Below, piece by piece: positions 25,987-35,431 of a stretch of 64,000 nt of DNA. Numbering within the stretch: the first letter of the stretch is position 1; every line of letters begins with the position of its first letter. A program made the translations under genes and the position numbers. Under the pieces are notes generated by a model. It saw only the letters and a program-made list of their open reading frames with translations. It did no database searches and was not told the DNA's origin. Source of the DNA: Alphaproteobacteria bacterium (GTDB taxonomy: Bacteria; Pseudomonadota; Alphaproteobacteria; Thalassobaculales; Thalassobaculaceae); the NCBI GenBank assembly GCA_024742605.1, contig JANSYC010000004.1:1-64000 (forward strand), in the 5' to 3' direction.

Positions 25987-26871
25987 TCAGTTCGGCAGCA
26001 CCAGATAGAGCACCACCGGCAGGAACACGAAGGCCAGCAGCGTGGACAGCACCACGGCGCCGGCCAGGCTTTCCGGCGAGCGGCCGTAGCGCAGGGCGAA
26101 AAGGTAGCTGAACACCGCGATCGGCATCGAGCACTGGACGATCAGGACACCGGCCTGCATCGGGTCGAGCCCGAACATCCACGCCACCGCCGTGCCGACC
26201 CCGAACCCGAGGGCCAGACGCGAGGCGCCGACCGCCAGACTGTCGCCGATCGACGAGATCCGCAGTTTGGCGAGCGACACCCCCAAAGCCATCAGCATGA
26301 TCGGGATGGTGAAGCCGCCCAGCAGGTGGATGGTCTCGGCCACCGGCTTGGGTAGGTTCAGATCGAAGGTGATCATCACCAGGGCGGCTGCCACGGCGTA
26401 GACCATCGGGCTGGTCAGGACCATGCGGAACGACACCCGTCCGGCCGCGATCGCCACGCCGACGGTGAACTGAAGCACGATCATGGTGGCGAAATAGGAG
26501 ATCGCGAGGGCCAGGCCGCTCTCGCCGAAGGCGAACAGGCAGACCGGCAGGCCCATATTGCCGCAGTTCGGGAACATCAAGGCCGGCAGATAGGTCTGTC
26601 GGTCCAGCTTGGCCGCCCAGAGATAGATCAGCGCGATCGCTCCGAAGATCCCGATCGCCGTCGCGGTCGCCCCGGCCATCACGCCGAAGCTCTGGATCGT
26701 CAGGTCGAGCCGGGTCAGGGTGTCGAACACCAGACAGGGTGTCCCGATCGAGACCACCAGGGAGGTCACCGTTTCGCTGTCGAAGGACCGGCCGGTCTTG
26801 GCCCAGACATAGCCCAGGGCCGAGCAGGCGAAGACCGGCAGCACGATTCCGATCAGATTGAATGCGATCAT
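25987..26871 (-). CDS. AEC-family (auxin efflux carrier-like) transporter
   Basis: A 294-residue inner-membrane transporter of about ten helices in two five-helix halves, each opening with a hydrophobic, Gly/Pro-rich segment (IGIVLPVFACSALGYVWAK at the start; FTIPIMLMALGVSLAKL in the middle). FPNCGNMGLPVCLFAFGESGLALA is the family signature of the first half. The related MdcF/MleP proteins move malonate or malate, but the substrate here is open. Its start lies 8 bp after the end of the PaaY-like gene, suggesting one transcript. Confidence 0.85.
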   Translation of the reverse strand: MIAFNLIGIVLPVFACSALGYVWAKTGRSFDSETVTSLVVSIGTPCLVFDTLTRLDLTIQSFGVMAGATATAIGIFGAIALIYLWAAKLDRQTYLPALMFPNCGNMGLPVCLFAFGESGLALAISYFATMIVLQFTVGVAIAAGRVSFRMVLTSPMVYAVAAALVMITFDLNLPKPVAETIHLLGGFTIPIMLMALGVSLAKLRISSIGDSLAVGASRLALGFGVGTAVAWMFGLDPMQAGVLIVQCSMPIAVFSYLFALRYGRSPESLAGAVVLSTLLAFVFLPVVLYLVLPN

Positions 26872-26879
26872 GAGCGGTT

Positions 26880-27470
26880 CTAACGCCCCTTGGGCGCGCG
26901 GCCGAAGACCGGCAGCGGCTTCCGGTCGGCCTCCGGCTCAGAGAGCGGCGTGACCTCGGTCAGGGACGCGAAGCAGCGTCTTGTCAGCTGCTGATAGGAC
27001 AGGGTGCCTTCCTGCTTCCACTTCATCTCGTCGTCGCGCAGATCCCGCAGCACCTTGGCCGGGATTCCGGCGGCCAGGGTGCGCGGCGGAATCACGGCGC
27101 CCGATTTGACGAAGGCCATGGCCGCCACGATCGCCTGCTCGCCGATCACGGCATCGTCCATCACCACCGCGTTCATGCCGACCAGCGCGCCCCGTTCGAT
27201 GGTGCAGCCGTGCAGCACCGCGCCATGCCCGATATGTCCGTCCACGCCGATCAGGCAGGTGCGCTCAGGAAAGGAATGCATGACGCAGCAATCCTGCAGG
27301 TTCGACCCCCGCTCCATGCGGATCGTGCCGTAGTCGCCGCGCAGGCTGGCCAGAGGTGCCACATAGCAGTCCGGTCCGATGTGCACGTCGCCGATCAGCA
27401 CGGCGGTCGGATGCACGAACGCTGTGGGGTGCACCACCGGGCGCACGCCGTCGATTGAGTAAGCAGGCAT
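26880..27470 (-). CDS. paaY: PaaY-like gamma-carbonic-anhydrase-family protein
   Basis: A 196-residue left-handed beta-helix protein of hexapeptide repeats. GSNLQDCCVMHSFPERTC, GVDGHIGHGAVLHGCTIERG and GALVGMNAVVMDDAVIGE carry the three His that hold zinc in gamma-type enzymes. Length and the C-terminal MKWKQEGTLSYQQL match PaaY, the thioesterase that rescues CoA stalled in phenylacetate degradation. No other paa genes are in the window, so a general CaiE/YrdA-like role is possible. ATG 27470 (MPAYSIDG) is the natural start; it is divergent from the flavin reductase. Confidence 0.83.
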   Translation of the reverse strand: MPAYSIDGVRPVVHPTAFVHPTAVLIGDVHIGPDCYVAPLASLRGDYGTIRMERGSNLQDCCVMHSFPERTCLIGVDGHIGHGAVLHGCTIERGALVGMNAVVMDDAVIGEQAIVAAMAFVKSGAVIPPRTLAAGIPAKVLRDLRDDEMKWKQEGTLSYQQLTRRCFASLTEVTPLSEPEADRKPLPVFGRAPKGR

Positions 27471-27577
27471 TCCATGTCTCCAACTGCCGCATCGCACTCG
27501 TTCCCGATCCGTCTGTTGCCAAGACCGGAGGAGTGCGCCATTTGAGGGACGTTTACAGCACCAGGGGGAGTCGAGCG

Positions 27578-28213
27578 ATGATCTTCTACAAACCGGGCGA
27601 CCACAAGGAAGCGGGTTTCAAGCACGACCCGTTCAAGGCGTTCATCTCGCCGCGCCCGATTGGCTGGATCGGCTCGATGGACGGCCAGGGCCGCACCAAC
27701 CTCGCGCCCTACAGCTTCTTCAACGCCATGTCGTCGAATCCGCCGGTGGTGGTGTTCGGTTCCGGCTCGCAGCCCGACGGCAGCAAGAAGGACAGCCAGC
27801 GCAATGTGGAGGAGACCGGCGAGTTCACCGTCAACATCGTCGCCCACGCGCTGAAGGACGAGATGAACGAGACCTCTGCCGCCCTGGCCCATGGCGAGGA
27901 CGAGATGCAGCACGCCGGCCTCGAGGGCGCGCCGTCCAACCTGATCAAGCCGCTGCGGGTGGCCAAGGCGCCGATCTCCATGGAATGCGAATACCTGCAG
28001 ACGGTGGAGATCGAGTGCTGGGCGAAGCCGCAGCGGAACTTCGTGATCTTCGGAAGAGTGATCGGCATTCACGTTTCCGAAGAGGTGATCGTCGACGGCA
28101 TCGCCAAGGCCGAGAAATGGCAGCCGGTGTCCCGTCTCGGCTATTTCGATTACGCGACGGTCACGGAAACCTTCGAGATGTTCCGCCCGAAAACCGCGCC
28201 CGGCCCGACCTGA
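27578..28213 (+). CDS. Flavin reductase-like, FMN-binding split-barrel protein
   Basis: A 211-residue DIM6/NTAB-family protein. HDPFKAFISPRPIGWIGSMD and NLAPYSFFNAMSSNPPVVVFG form the flavin phosphate and isoalloxazine contacts. KKDSQRNVEETGEFTVNIV and a SMECEYLQTVEIE strand complete the split barrel. Members bind FMN and reduce flavin for partner monooxygenases, or act as uncharacterised flavoproteins. No oxygenase is adjacent. AGGGGGAG precedes the ATG at 27578. It converges with dxs, 22 bp apart. Confidence 0.87.
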   Translation: MIFYKPGDHKEAGFKHDPFKAFISPRPIGWIGSMDGQGRTNLAPYSFFNAMSSNPPVVVFGSGSQPDGSKKDSQRNVEETGEFTVNIVAHALKDEMNETSAALAHGEDEMQHAGLEGAPSNLIKPLRVAKAPISMECEYLQTVEIECWAKPQRNFVIFGRVIGIHVSEEVIVDGIAKAEKWQPVSRLGYFDYATVTETFEMFRPKTAPGPT

Positions 28214-28235
28214 CCCGCCCGACCGGCTGGATCAG

Positions 28236-30176
28236 TCAGGCCCGTTTTCCGGCCTCTCCCGCCGCCTCGGCGTGACCGAGGGCCTGGAGGGCGGTCCTGA
28301 CGATCCCGGCCGCATCCAGGCCCGCCAGGGCATACTGGATCTCGGGCTTGTCGTGTTCCATGAACACGTCCGGCAGGGTCATGGGACGGAATTTCAGCCC
28401 GTTGTCCAGCAAGCCGTCATGGGCGAGCTGGGTCATCACCTGCGCCGCGAAGCCGCCGATCGAGCCTTCCTCGATGGTGATCAGCAACTCGTGGTTCCGC
28501 GCCAGCTCACGCACCATCTCCGCGTCGATCGGCTTGGCGAACCGGGCGTCCGCGATGGTGGTGGACAGGCCCTTGGCGGCCAGGGTCTCGGCTGCCATCA
28601 GGCATTCCTGCATACGTCCGCCGAGGCACAGGATCGCAATCTTGCTGCCCTCCTGCAGGATGGCGCCCTTGCCGATCTCGAGTGGCAGGCCGTGGGCCGG
28701 CAGCTCGACGCCGACGCCTTCGCCGCGCGGATAGCGGATCGCGCTGGGCCCGTCATCGATTGCAACCGCCGTCGCCACCATCCGGACCAGTTCGGCCTCG
28801 TCCGACGGCGCCATCACCACCATGCCCGGCAGACAGCACAGATAGGCCAGATCGAAGGATCCGGCATGGGTCGCGCCATCGGCCCCGACCAGACCGGCCC
28901 GGTCGATGGCCAGACGAACCGGCAGTTTCTGGATCGCCACGTCGTGGACCACCTGATCGTAGCCCCGTTGCAGGAAGGTCGAGTAGATCGCGGCGAACGG
29001 CTTCAACCCCTCGCAGGCCAGCCCTGCGGCGAAGGTCACCGCGTGCTGCTCGGCGATGCCGACGTCGAAACTGCGGCTCGGGAAGGCCTTGGCGAATTTG
29101 TCGAGCCCGGTGCCGGACGGCATGGCGGCGGTGATCGCGACGATCTTGTCGTCGGTCTGCGCCTCGCCGATCAGGCTGTCGGCGAACACGCCGGTATAGC
29201 TGGGCGCATTCGGTTTCGGCTTGGCCTGGGTTCCGGTCACCAGATCGAACTTGGCGACCGCGTGGTATTTCTCGACATTGGCCTCGAGGAACGGGTGGCC
29301 CCGGCCCTTCTCGGTCACGCAGTGCAGCAGGACCGGGCCGTCATGGGGACGGTCGCGAAGGTTTCTCAGGATCGGCAGCAGGTGGTCCAGATTGTGCCCG
29401 TCGACCGGCCCGACATAGAGAAAGCCCAGCTCCTCGAACAGGGTGCCGCCAGCGACGAAGCCGCGGGCGTATTCCTCGGCCTTGCGGGCGGCCTCTTCCA
29501 TGGGGCGGGGCAGGCGGCGGACGAACTGCTTGGCCACGTCCCGGAACGAGCGGTAGGAGCTGGAGGAGACGATCTTGCTGAGGGAGGTGCTGAGCGCGCC
29601 GACCGCAGGCGCGATCGACATGTCGTTGTCGTTCAGGATCACGATCATGCGGCTGTCGCTGGAGCCGGCGTTGTTCATGGCTTCATAGGCCATGCCCGCG
29701 CTCATCGAGCCGTCGCCGATCACCGAGATCACGTTGTTGGTGCGGCCCTGCAGGTCCCGTCCGACCGCCATGCCGAGTCCGGCGGAGATCGAGGTCGAGG
29801 AATGGGCGGCGCCGAAAGGATCGTATTCGCTCTCCGAGCGACGGGTGAACCCGCTCAACCCGCCGCCCTGCCGCAGGGTGCGCATCCGGTCGCGCCGTCC
29901 CGTCAGGATCTTGTGCGGATAGGCCTGATGGCCCACATCCCAGATGATCTTGTCGTCCGGCGTGTCGAACACGTAGTGCAGGGCGACCGTCAGCTCGACC
30001 ACGCCCAGCCCGGCGCCCAGATGACCGCCGGTCTCCGAGACGATGTCGATGGTCTCCCGGCGAAGTTCGTCGGACAGCTGGCTCAGTTCATAGGCCTTCA
30101 GCTCTCGCAGGTCGGCCGGTACCTTCACCGTGTCCAGCAGCGGAGTACGTGAATCCCCCGTCTTTTCGCTGGCCAT
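28236..30176 (-). CDS. dxs: 1-deoxy-D-xylulose-5-phosphate synthase
   Basis: A 646-residue thiamine-diphosphate enzyme that condenses pyruvate and glyceraldehyde 3-phosphate, the first step of the MEP isoprenoid pathway. [17 protein letters not shown] and [14 protein letters not shown] are at the N terminus. The ThDP-binding [18 protein letters not shown] runs on to [25 protein letters not shown] holds the catalytic Glu. [19 protein letters not shown] starts the transketolase-like Pyr domain, and a transketolase C domain ends the protein. Length is normal. It is the last gene of xseB-ispA-dxs; the ATG lies 9 bp after ispA with GGGGGA in front. Confidence 0.97.
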   Translation of the reverse strand: MASEKTGDSRTPLLDTVKVPADLRELKAYELSQLSDELRRETIDIVSETGGHLGAGLGVVELTVALHYVFDTPDDKIIWDVGHQAYPHKILTGRRDRMRTLRQGGGLSGFTRRSESEYDPFGAAHSSTSISAGLGMAVGRDLQGRTNNVISVIGDGSMSAGMAYEAMNNAGSSDSRMIVILNDNDMSIAPAVGALSTSLSKIVSSSSYRSFRDVAKQFVRRLPRPMEEAARKAEEYARGFVAGGTLFEELGFLYVGPVDGHNLDHLLPILRNLRDRPHDGPVLLHCVTEKGRGHPFLEANVEKYHAVAKFDLVTGTQAKPKPNAPSYTGVFADSLIGEAQTDDKIVAITAAMPSGTGLDKFAKAFPSRSFDVGIAEQHAVTFAAGLACEGLKPFAAIYSTFLQRGYDQVVHDVAIQKLPVRLAIDRAGLVGADGATHAGSFDLAYLCCLPGMVVMAPSDEAELVRMVATAVAIDDGPSAIRYPRGEGVGVELPAHGLPLEIGKGAILQEGSKIAILCLGGRMQECLMAAETLAAKGLSTTIADARFAKPIDAEMVRELARNHELLITIEEGSIGGFAAQVMTQLAHDGLLDNGLKFRPMTLPDVFMEHDKPEIQYALAGLDAAGIVRTALQALGHAEAAGEAGKRA

Positions 30177-30185
30177 GTTTCCCCC

Positions 30186-31076
30186 TTACTTCGATCTGTC
30201 GATCACGAAACGTGCAGCCGCTCGCAGAGGATCGGCCGAATCGTCGAAAACGTCGAGAGCCCTAATGGCCTGGTCGACCAATATGTGCGCCTGCGCCCGG
30301 GCCCGCTCGACGCCCAGCACCGAGACGAAGGTCGCCTTTCCGGTCTCGGCGTCCCGGCCCACGGGCTTGCCGGTCTGGGCTTCGGTGCCCTCCGCGTCCA
30401 GCAGGTCGTCGGCGATCTGGAAGGCCAGGCCGAACTCCTGGGCGTAGTTGTGGAGCGCCATATACGACCGATAGGAGCCCTTTCCGAGCACCGCTCCGGA
30501 CACGGCGGCGAAGGCGAACAGCTCTCCGGTCTTCAGCCGCTGCAGCCGGGTGATGGCACCGATGTCCAGGTTCGTCATCTTCTCGGCGAGCAGGTCTATC
30601 ATCTGCCCGCCGCACATGCCCTCGCCACCGGCGGCACGCGACAATTCGCGCACCAGTTCGATGCGCACATTGGGGTCGGAATGGGTCTCCGGCTGCACCA
30701 GGACCTCGAAAGCGAGCGCCTGGAGCGCGTCGCCGGCCAGAATCGCCGTCGCCTCGTCGAACTTCTTGTGGACGCTCGGACGGCCGCGCCGCAGGTCCGA
30801 ATTGTCCATCGCCGGCAGGTCGTCGTGAATCAGGGAGTAGGTGTGGATGAACTCGATCGCGGCGGCGACGCGGGCGGCGCAGCGGGTGTCGACCTTGAAC
30901 AGTCTCGAGGATTGCAGAACCAGGAACGGCCGCAGCCGCTTGCCGCCCGCGAAACACGCATAGCGCATCGCCTCGAACAGCTGCGCCTCGACGTCGTCGG
31001 GCTGGCCGAGCAGCAGGTCCATGGTCTTCTCGACCGTCCCCGCGCATTCGGAAAGCGCCGCCTGCAGATCGATCAT
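30186..31076 (-). CDS. ispA: Farnesyl/geranyl diphosphate synthase (short-chain polyprenyl synthetase)
   Basis: A 296-residue trans-prenyltransferase that joins IPP to DMAPP and GPP. The first Asp-rich motif is HDDLPAMDN with GGKRLRPFLV before it, and the second is AFQIADDLLD. YSLIHDDLP lacks bulky residues that would stop at C10, in line with a farnesyl product. It sits between xseB and dxs, an arrangement typical of alphaproteobacteria that couples substrate and product steps of isoprenoid supply. The ATG at 31076 lies 39 bp beyond the xseB stop. Confidence 0.95.
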   Translation of the reverse strand: MIDLQAALSECAGTVEKTMDLLLGQPDDVEAQLFEAMRYACFAGGKRLRPFLVLQSSRLFKVDTRCAARVAAAIEFIHTYSLIHDDLPAMDNSDLRRGRPSVHKKFDEATAILAGDALQALAFEVLVQPETHSDPNVRIELVRELSRAAGGEGMCGGQMIDLLAEKMTNLDIGAITRLQRLKTGELFAFAAVSGAVLGKGSYRSYMALHNYAQEFGLAFQIADDLLDAEGTEAQTGKPVGRDAETGKATFVSVLGVERARAQAHILVDQAIRALDVFDDSADPLRAAARFVIDRSK

Positions 31077-31115
31077 TCGTGGATCTCCGAGAGGTAAGAT
31101 GGGCGGGAGAGCGGA

Positions 31116-31376
31116 TCAGGCATCCAGATCGGCGGTGCCGGTCGGCTGACCCGCCTCGTCGAGACGGATCTTCTCCACCTTCAGCCGGGCCTCGTCCAGC
31201 TTCGCCTTGCAATGGGCCTTCAGCTTGGCGCCCCGCTCATAGGCGGCGATCGCATCGTCCAGCGATCCCTGGCCGCGCTCGAGCTTGTCGACGATCTGCT
31301 CAAGCTCCTGCAGGGCGGTCTCGAAGCTCAGTCCCGCAACATCGGGCGCGGTCTGTGATGGGCTCTCGGTGGTCAC
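31116..31376 (-). CDS. xseB: Exodeoxyribonuclease VII small subunit
   Basis: An 86-residue XseB. The core is SFETALQELEQIVDKLERGQ, then SLDDAIAAYERGAKLKAHCKAKLDEA, a helical hairpin that binds XseA. It degrades single-stranded DNA as part of the XseA-XseB complex. The start is a GTG at 31376 with AGGGGAA upstream. It leads the operon xseB-ispA-dxs. The last residues (TGTADLDA) are variable in the family. Confidence 0.93.
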   Translation of the reverse strand: MTTESPSQTAPDVAGLSFETALQELEQIVDKLERGQGSLDDAIAAYERGAKLKAHCKAKLDEARLKVEKIRLDEAGQPTGTADLDA

Positions 31377-31467
31377 GCGGCATTCCCCTTTTCCAACGCC
31401 CGGAGTTTAGGCGGAGCGGAGGGGCGGAAACAAGCCGCCAATAGGGATATTCGGTGGAGGCAGGCCC

Positions 31468-32382
31468 CTAGATATGGGTCGCATCCGGCTCGGCGCTGGT
31501 GACTTTCACCGCCACGTCCATCCCCAGGAAGACCGCGTCGCCGCCGATATAGGTGCCTTGGATCGGAGAGGCCTGCGCCGGGGTTCGCGTGGTGGCAACC
31601 CGGATCAGCCCGATCCCGGCGACGATCCGGTTGGTCGGGTCGAATTCGACCCATCCAAGGCCGGGAATGAAGGCATCGGCCCAGGCATGGGTCGAGCCGC
31701 CACCGGAGAGACCTTCGGACGTTCCGTCATCCCCCGATGCGTCGTCGTCGACCGGGTCGTAGAGATACCCCGTGACGAACCGGGCCGCGAAACCGAGCAC
31801 GCGGGCGGCCTCCATGAAGAAGAAGGCGAAGTCCCGGCAGGTGCCGCGCCGCAGACGGATCGTGGTGGTCACCGAATGCGTGCCCAGGGTGTCCCGGCGC
31901 GAATAGCGGAATGCGTGATGGATGTCGTCGCTGAGCGATCGCAACAGCTCCAGGCTGTTCGGGAGATGATTGCGGTTATGGGCGCTCAGCCAGGTGCGCA
32001 GATCTCCGATGTCTTCCGGATTCTGGAGCTGCATGAACGGTGCCAGGACCATGTCATCCTCCGGCTCGTCGGTGGTCGCGTCGGCGGAGTTGCACATCGG
32101 GTCGAGCGGTGAGATCGGCGCCGAGGCATAGCGGCGGATCAGCAGCTTGCTTTCGATCACCAGCTTTGAGGCGTCCTCATGGAAATTTGCGTGCGCGACC
32201 GAGTTCGCGAAGGTGTCGAAATGCCAATTCAAAGCGGCACGCGGACTCACGAGAATCGAGGAATCCAGAACCCGCAGGTCATGCCCTCCGCGCGGTCGCA
32301 GCAGAAGGCGGTGCGGGCCGAAACTGACGTCACGATCATATCGATATTCGGTGCGGTGAAAGACACGAAGGGTCTTTGGCAT
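31468..32382 (-). CDS. Transglutaminase-like family protein (complete triad)
   Basis: A 304-residue cytoplasmic protein with the N-terminal beta domain (LRVFHRTEYRYDRDVSFGPHRLLLRPR) and a transglutaminase/protease core. RRGTCRDFAFFFMEAARVLG holds the catalytic Cys, STHAWADAFIPGLGW the His, and VEFDPTN the Asp, so the triad is intact. It probably cleaves or links peptides; no physiological substrate is known for this bacterial group. The ATG at 32382 (MPKTLRVF) has GGGAAG in front. It is divergent from a second transglutaminase-like gene, and the two seem a functional pair. Confidence 0.85.
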   Translation of the reverse strand: MPKTLRVFHRTEYRYDRDVSFGPHRLLLRPRGGHDLRVLDSSILVSPRAALNWHFDTFANSVAHANFHEDASKLVIESKLLIRRYASAPISPLDPMCNSADATTDEPEDDMVLAPFMQLQNPEDIGDLRTWLSAHNRNHLPNSLELLRSLSDDIHHAFRYSRRDTLGTHSVTTTIRLRRGTCRDFAFFFMEAARVLGFAARFVTGYLYDPVDDDASGDDGTSEGLSGGGSTHAWADAFIPGLGWVEFDPTNRIVAGIGLIRVATTRTPAQASPIQGTYIGGDAVFLGMDVAVKVTSAEPDATHI

Positions 32383-32492
32383 TGGATCTTCCCGGGCGCC
32401 GCACCACATACAGTGTGAAAATGATATTATTTTGATGGTGCGCGATTTTATTTTCGTCTGGAAATATTTATGCGCTTACCGAGGAAATTGAT

Positions 32493-33386
32493 ATGTTAAT
32501 CCGCTTCGGTTTTGAAATATCCGTTGAGTGCAATGTTCCAGTTCCGATGTTGTTGGCGCTCTCCAGCCATCCCGAGTTTTCAGGCCGGCTGATTGGAGAA
32601 GATTTTGTACGGAACGACCGGGCCGTCCCGATCGTCGAGTATTTGGACGGGTTTCAGAACCGGTTCTCGCGGATCGTTGCTCCTCCGGGCCGTCTCACCC
32701 TTTGGTCGGACTGCGTTGCCGAGGTCGATGGGGCGCCGGATGCGGTGTATCCGTGGGCGGTTCAGCACGCGGTCGAAGATCTCCCGTACGAGGTGCTGAC
32801 ATTTCTGACCCCCAGCCGGTACTGCGACGCAGATGAGTTCGGCGAGTTCGCGTGGAAGATGTTCGGCCATTTCCAGGCCGGCTGGCCGCGGGTTCAGGCG
32901 ATCTGCGACTTCGTGCACAACCACACGACCTTCGGCTACGGCTTCGGTCGGCCGACCAAGACCGCGCACGACGTCCTGCGGGAGAAGACCGGCGTGTGCC
33001 GCGATTTCGCACATCTTGCGGTGTCGCTGTGCCGGGCCATGAACATCCCGGCCCGCTATGCCAGCGGCTATCTCGGCGATATCGGGGTGCCGCCGTCGGG
33101 ACCTGATGATTTCTGCGCCTGGTTCGAAGTCTATCTGAGCGGCGCCTGGCACACCCTCGACGCCCGCCACAACTGCCCTCGGATCGGCCGCATCCTGATG
33201 GTGCGCGGACGGGATGCGGCCGATGTCGCCATGATCACCTCGTTCGGGACCTACGAGCTCACCTGGTTCCGGGTGTGGACCCAGCAATTGCCGGACGGCA
33301 CCAGTGACGCGGAAATCGGGGGACTCCTGACGACGCTGCCGTATTCCGATGCATTGACCCTCGGATCGTCGGCACGGCTCTACTGA
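32493..33386 (+). CDS. Transglutaminase-like family protein with altered active site
   Basis: A 297-residue protein with the same fold as its divergent neighbour. It keeps KTGVCRDFAHLAVSLCRAMN (Cys169) and ARYASGYLGDIG. Where the triad His is expected, the sequence reads DDFCAWFEVYL, so Cys208 replaces His. LDARHN keeps Asp223 and offers His226 nearby. It may be inactive, use another His, or belong to a subgroup with this change. A strong GAGGAAA precedes the ATG at 32493. The 110-bp AT-rich spacer 32383-32492 should hold both promoters; it includes a CACA/TGTG inverted repeat near 32402-32416. Confidence 0.8.
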   Translation: MLIRFGFEISVECNVPVPMLLALSSHPEFSGRLIGEDFVRNDRAVPIVEYLDGFQNRFSRIVAPPGRLTLWSDCVAEVDGAPDAVYPWAVQHAVEDLPYEVLTFLTPSRYCDADEFGEFAWKMFGHFQAGWPRVQAICDFVHNHTTFGYGFGRPTKTAHDVLREKTGVCRDFAHLAVSLCRAMNIPARYASGYLGDIGVPPSGPDDFCAWFEVYLSGAWHTLDARHNCPRIGRILMVRGRDAADVAMITSFGTYELTWFRVWTQQLPDGTSDAEIGGLLTTLPYSDALTLGSSARLY

Positions 33387-33402
33387 TCGGGGTCCGTCAC
33401 CG

Positions 33403-34335
33403 TCAGGACGGCTGCATCAGCGCGCGCACATGGGCGGCGGCTGAGGCGGCGAGGCCCTGCAGGTCGTAGCCGCCCTCGAGACAGGAGACCAGCCGCCCGC
33501 CGCAGACCCGGTCGGCCAGGGCCATGAGCTCGCGGGTCGCCCAATGGAAGTCGTCCTCATCGAAATTGAGGGAGGCGAGCGGATCGCGGTAGTGGGCGTC
33601 GAACCCGGCCGAGACGATCAAAAGGTCCGGCGCGAAAGCCTCCAGAGCCGGAAGAATCCGTCCGGTCATCGCCTCCCTGAAGGCCACCCCATCCGATTGC
33701 GGGGCGAGCGGAGCGTTCACGATATTGTTGGCAACGCCGGTCTCGCCGACCGCACCGGTGCCGGGATAGAGCGGCATCTGATGGGTCGAGGTGTAGAGCA
33801 GGCTCGGCTCGTCCCAGAAGGCGGCCTGGGTGCCGTTGCCATGGTGCACGTCGAAATCCATGACCGCGACCCGCTCCAGGCCGTGGACGGCTTGGGCATG
33901 GCGCGCGGCCACCGCGACGTTGTTGAACAGGCAGAAGCCCATGGCGGTGGTGGGCTCGGCATGATGGCCCGGCGGCCGGGTGGCGCAGAAGGCGTTTGCG
34001 GCCGATCCTCCGACCACCGCATCCACCGCCGCGCAGGCGGCTCCGCTGGCCCGCAATGCCGCCTCGCCGGACCCCGGAGAGACGATCGTGTCGCCGTCCA
34101 GGCCGCGCGTTCCGCTGGATGGGATCGCGTCCAGAATGTCCTCGACATAGGATTCCGGGTGAATGCGGGCGATCTGCCCGACGGACGCCTCCGGCGCCTC
34201 CCGGCGCTCCAGAGACGAGAACTCCTCCGCCTCGAGGGCCTTCAGGACCGCACGCAGCCGGTCCGGGCGTTCGGGGTGCATCGGGCCGGTGTCGTGGTTC
34301 AGCCCGGCATGATGGGTAAAGAGGATCGTTGTCAT
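33403..34335 (-). CDS. Histone-deacetylase-family (acetoin/acetylpolyamine-type) hydrolase
   Basis: A 310-residue arginase-fold zinc amidohydrolase. THHAGLNHDTGPMHPERPDRL opens the protein. RPPGHHAEPTTAMGFCLFNN holds the two active-site His. VAVMDFDVHHGNGTQ and SAGFDAHYRDPLA hold zinc-binding Asp/His, and CLEGGYD follows. It would deacetylate an N-acetylated amine such as a polyamine, or lysine on proteins. This gene is often beside xseB-ispA-dxs in alphaproteobacteria; here the transglutaminase pair stands between. The ATG at 34335 is preferred to an unconserved upstream extension. Confidence 0.88.
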   Translation of the reverse strand: MTTILFTHHAGLNHDTGPMHPERPDRLRAVLKALEAEEFSSLERREAPEASVGQIARIHPESYVEDILDAIPSSGTRGLDGDTIVSPGSGEAALRASGAACAAVDAVVGGSAANAFCATRPPGHHAEPTTAMGFCLFNNVAVAARHAQAVHGLERVAVMDFDVHHGNGTQAAFWDEPSLLYTSTHQMPLYPGTGAVGETGVANNIVNAPLAPQSDGVAFREAMTGRILPALEAFAPDLLIVSAGFDAHYRDPLASLNFDEDDFHWATRELMALADRVCGGRLVSCLEGGYDLQGLAASAAAHVRALMQPS

Positions 34336-34453
34336 GGCGGCCACGCTAACACGCGGCAGTCGGATCGTCAGCGTCCGGCTTGACGCAGCGGCCAGGGTCC
34401 GCAAGCTTGCGCCATCGCGTCCGCAGCAGTCGGACGAAACGGGAGAAAAGATC

Positions 34454-35407
34454 ATGCGCAAGACAGTTTTCGCGGCCCTGGCGGCGGCATCGCTCGTTCT
34501 GGCGGCGGGCACGGCCTCCGCCGAGACCCGCATCACGTACAAGTCGGCCAAGTCGACCTCGTCCTACTACGCCATGGCCGTTCAGTTGGCCGAGGGCGTG
34601 AAGGCGGCGACCGACGGCGGGGTGATCCTGACGGTGGAGGAGAGCCAGGGCTCGGTCCAGAACGTCAAGGAGGCCAGCCGCCGCACGGGCAACTACGTGT
34701 TCACCTCGCCGCCGTCGCTCATAAGGCTGGCGATGGGCGGCAAGAAGATGTTCGAGGGGGAGACCGGATACGACAAGATCCGCGGGCTGTTTCCGATCCC
34801 GCAGCTGACCATGCACTGGGTGGTGCGTGCGGACGCCGGCGTCAATGATTTCGCCGATCTGGCGGGCAAGACCTTCATTCCGGGCGGCAAGGGCAGTTTC
34901 GGTGAGCGCAAGACGCGCTCCACCTTCGAAGCCCTGGGCCTCGCGGACAAGGTCGATCTGGTCGACGTGGAGCTGAACGCGGCGGTGCCGGCGATCAAGA
35001 ACAACCAGGTGGTCGGGTTCGCCACGGCCGGCTCGTTTCCCGCGCCGAACGTGATCGAGGCGGCGGCGTCGGTTCCCATCAAACTTTTGGGTCTGAACCC
35101 CGAGCAGCTGAAGACTGTGGGCGGCGACATGCTCGTCATCCCCGCAGGCACCTATCCGGGCGTCGACACGGACACCACCACGGTCTCGCTGCCGGTGATC
35201 GCCTACACCACGACCGACATGACCGACGATGCGGCCTACGAGCTGACCAAGGCCTATTGGGAGCGCAAGGCCGCCATGGCGGAGTCGAACCCCTGGTGGG
35301 GCGGCGTCACCACCGAGATGCTCGCCAGCCTCGGGGCCCAGGTGCATCCGGGCGCGGCGAAGTATTACGCCGAGGCCGGGGTCGAGGTTCCGGAAGCTTT
35401 TCGATAA
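34454..35407 (+). CDS. TAXI-family TRAP transporter solute-binding protein
   Basis: A 317-residue periplasmic receptor. A signal peptide (MRKTVFAALAAASLVLAAGT, cleavage after ASA) is followed by the TAXI binding-protein pattern: TSSYYAMAVQLAEGVKA, EESQGSVQNVKEASR, HWVVRADAGVNDFADLAGK, ERKTRSTFEALGL and WWGGVTTEMLASLGAQVHPGA. TAXI proteins serve the fused 4TM/12TM TRAP permeases, and the only such permease here is at 22378-24186. GGGAGAAAAG precedes the ATG. The ligand (glutamate-like or another carboxylate) is unknown. It ends at an intrinsic terminator. Confidence 0.88.
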   Translation: MRKTVFAALAAASLVLAAGTASAETRITYKSAKSTSSYYAMAVQLAEGVKAATDGGVILTVEESQGSVQNVKEASRRTGNYVFTSPPSLIRLAMGGKKMFEGETGYDKIRGLFPIPQLTMHWVVRADAGVNDFADLAGKTFIPGGKGSFGERKTRSTFEALGLADKVDLVDVELNAAVPAIKNNQVVGFATAGSFPAPNVIEAAASVPIKLLGLNPEQLKTVGGDMLVIPAGTYPGVDTDTTTVSLPVIAYTTTDMTDDAAYELTKAYWERKAAMAESNPWWGGVTTEMLASLGAQVHPGAAKYYAEAGVEVPEAFR

Positions 35408-35431
35408 GCACATCTCCGGACACTGACAGGC

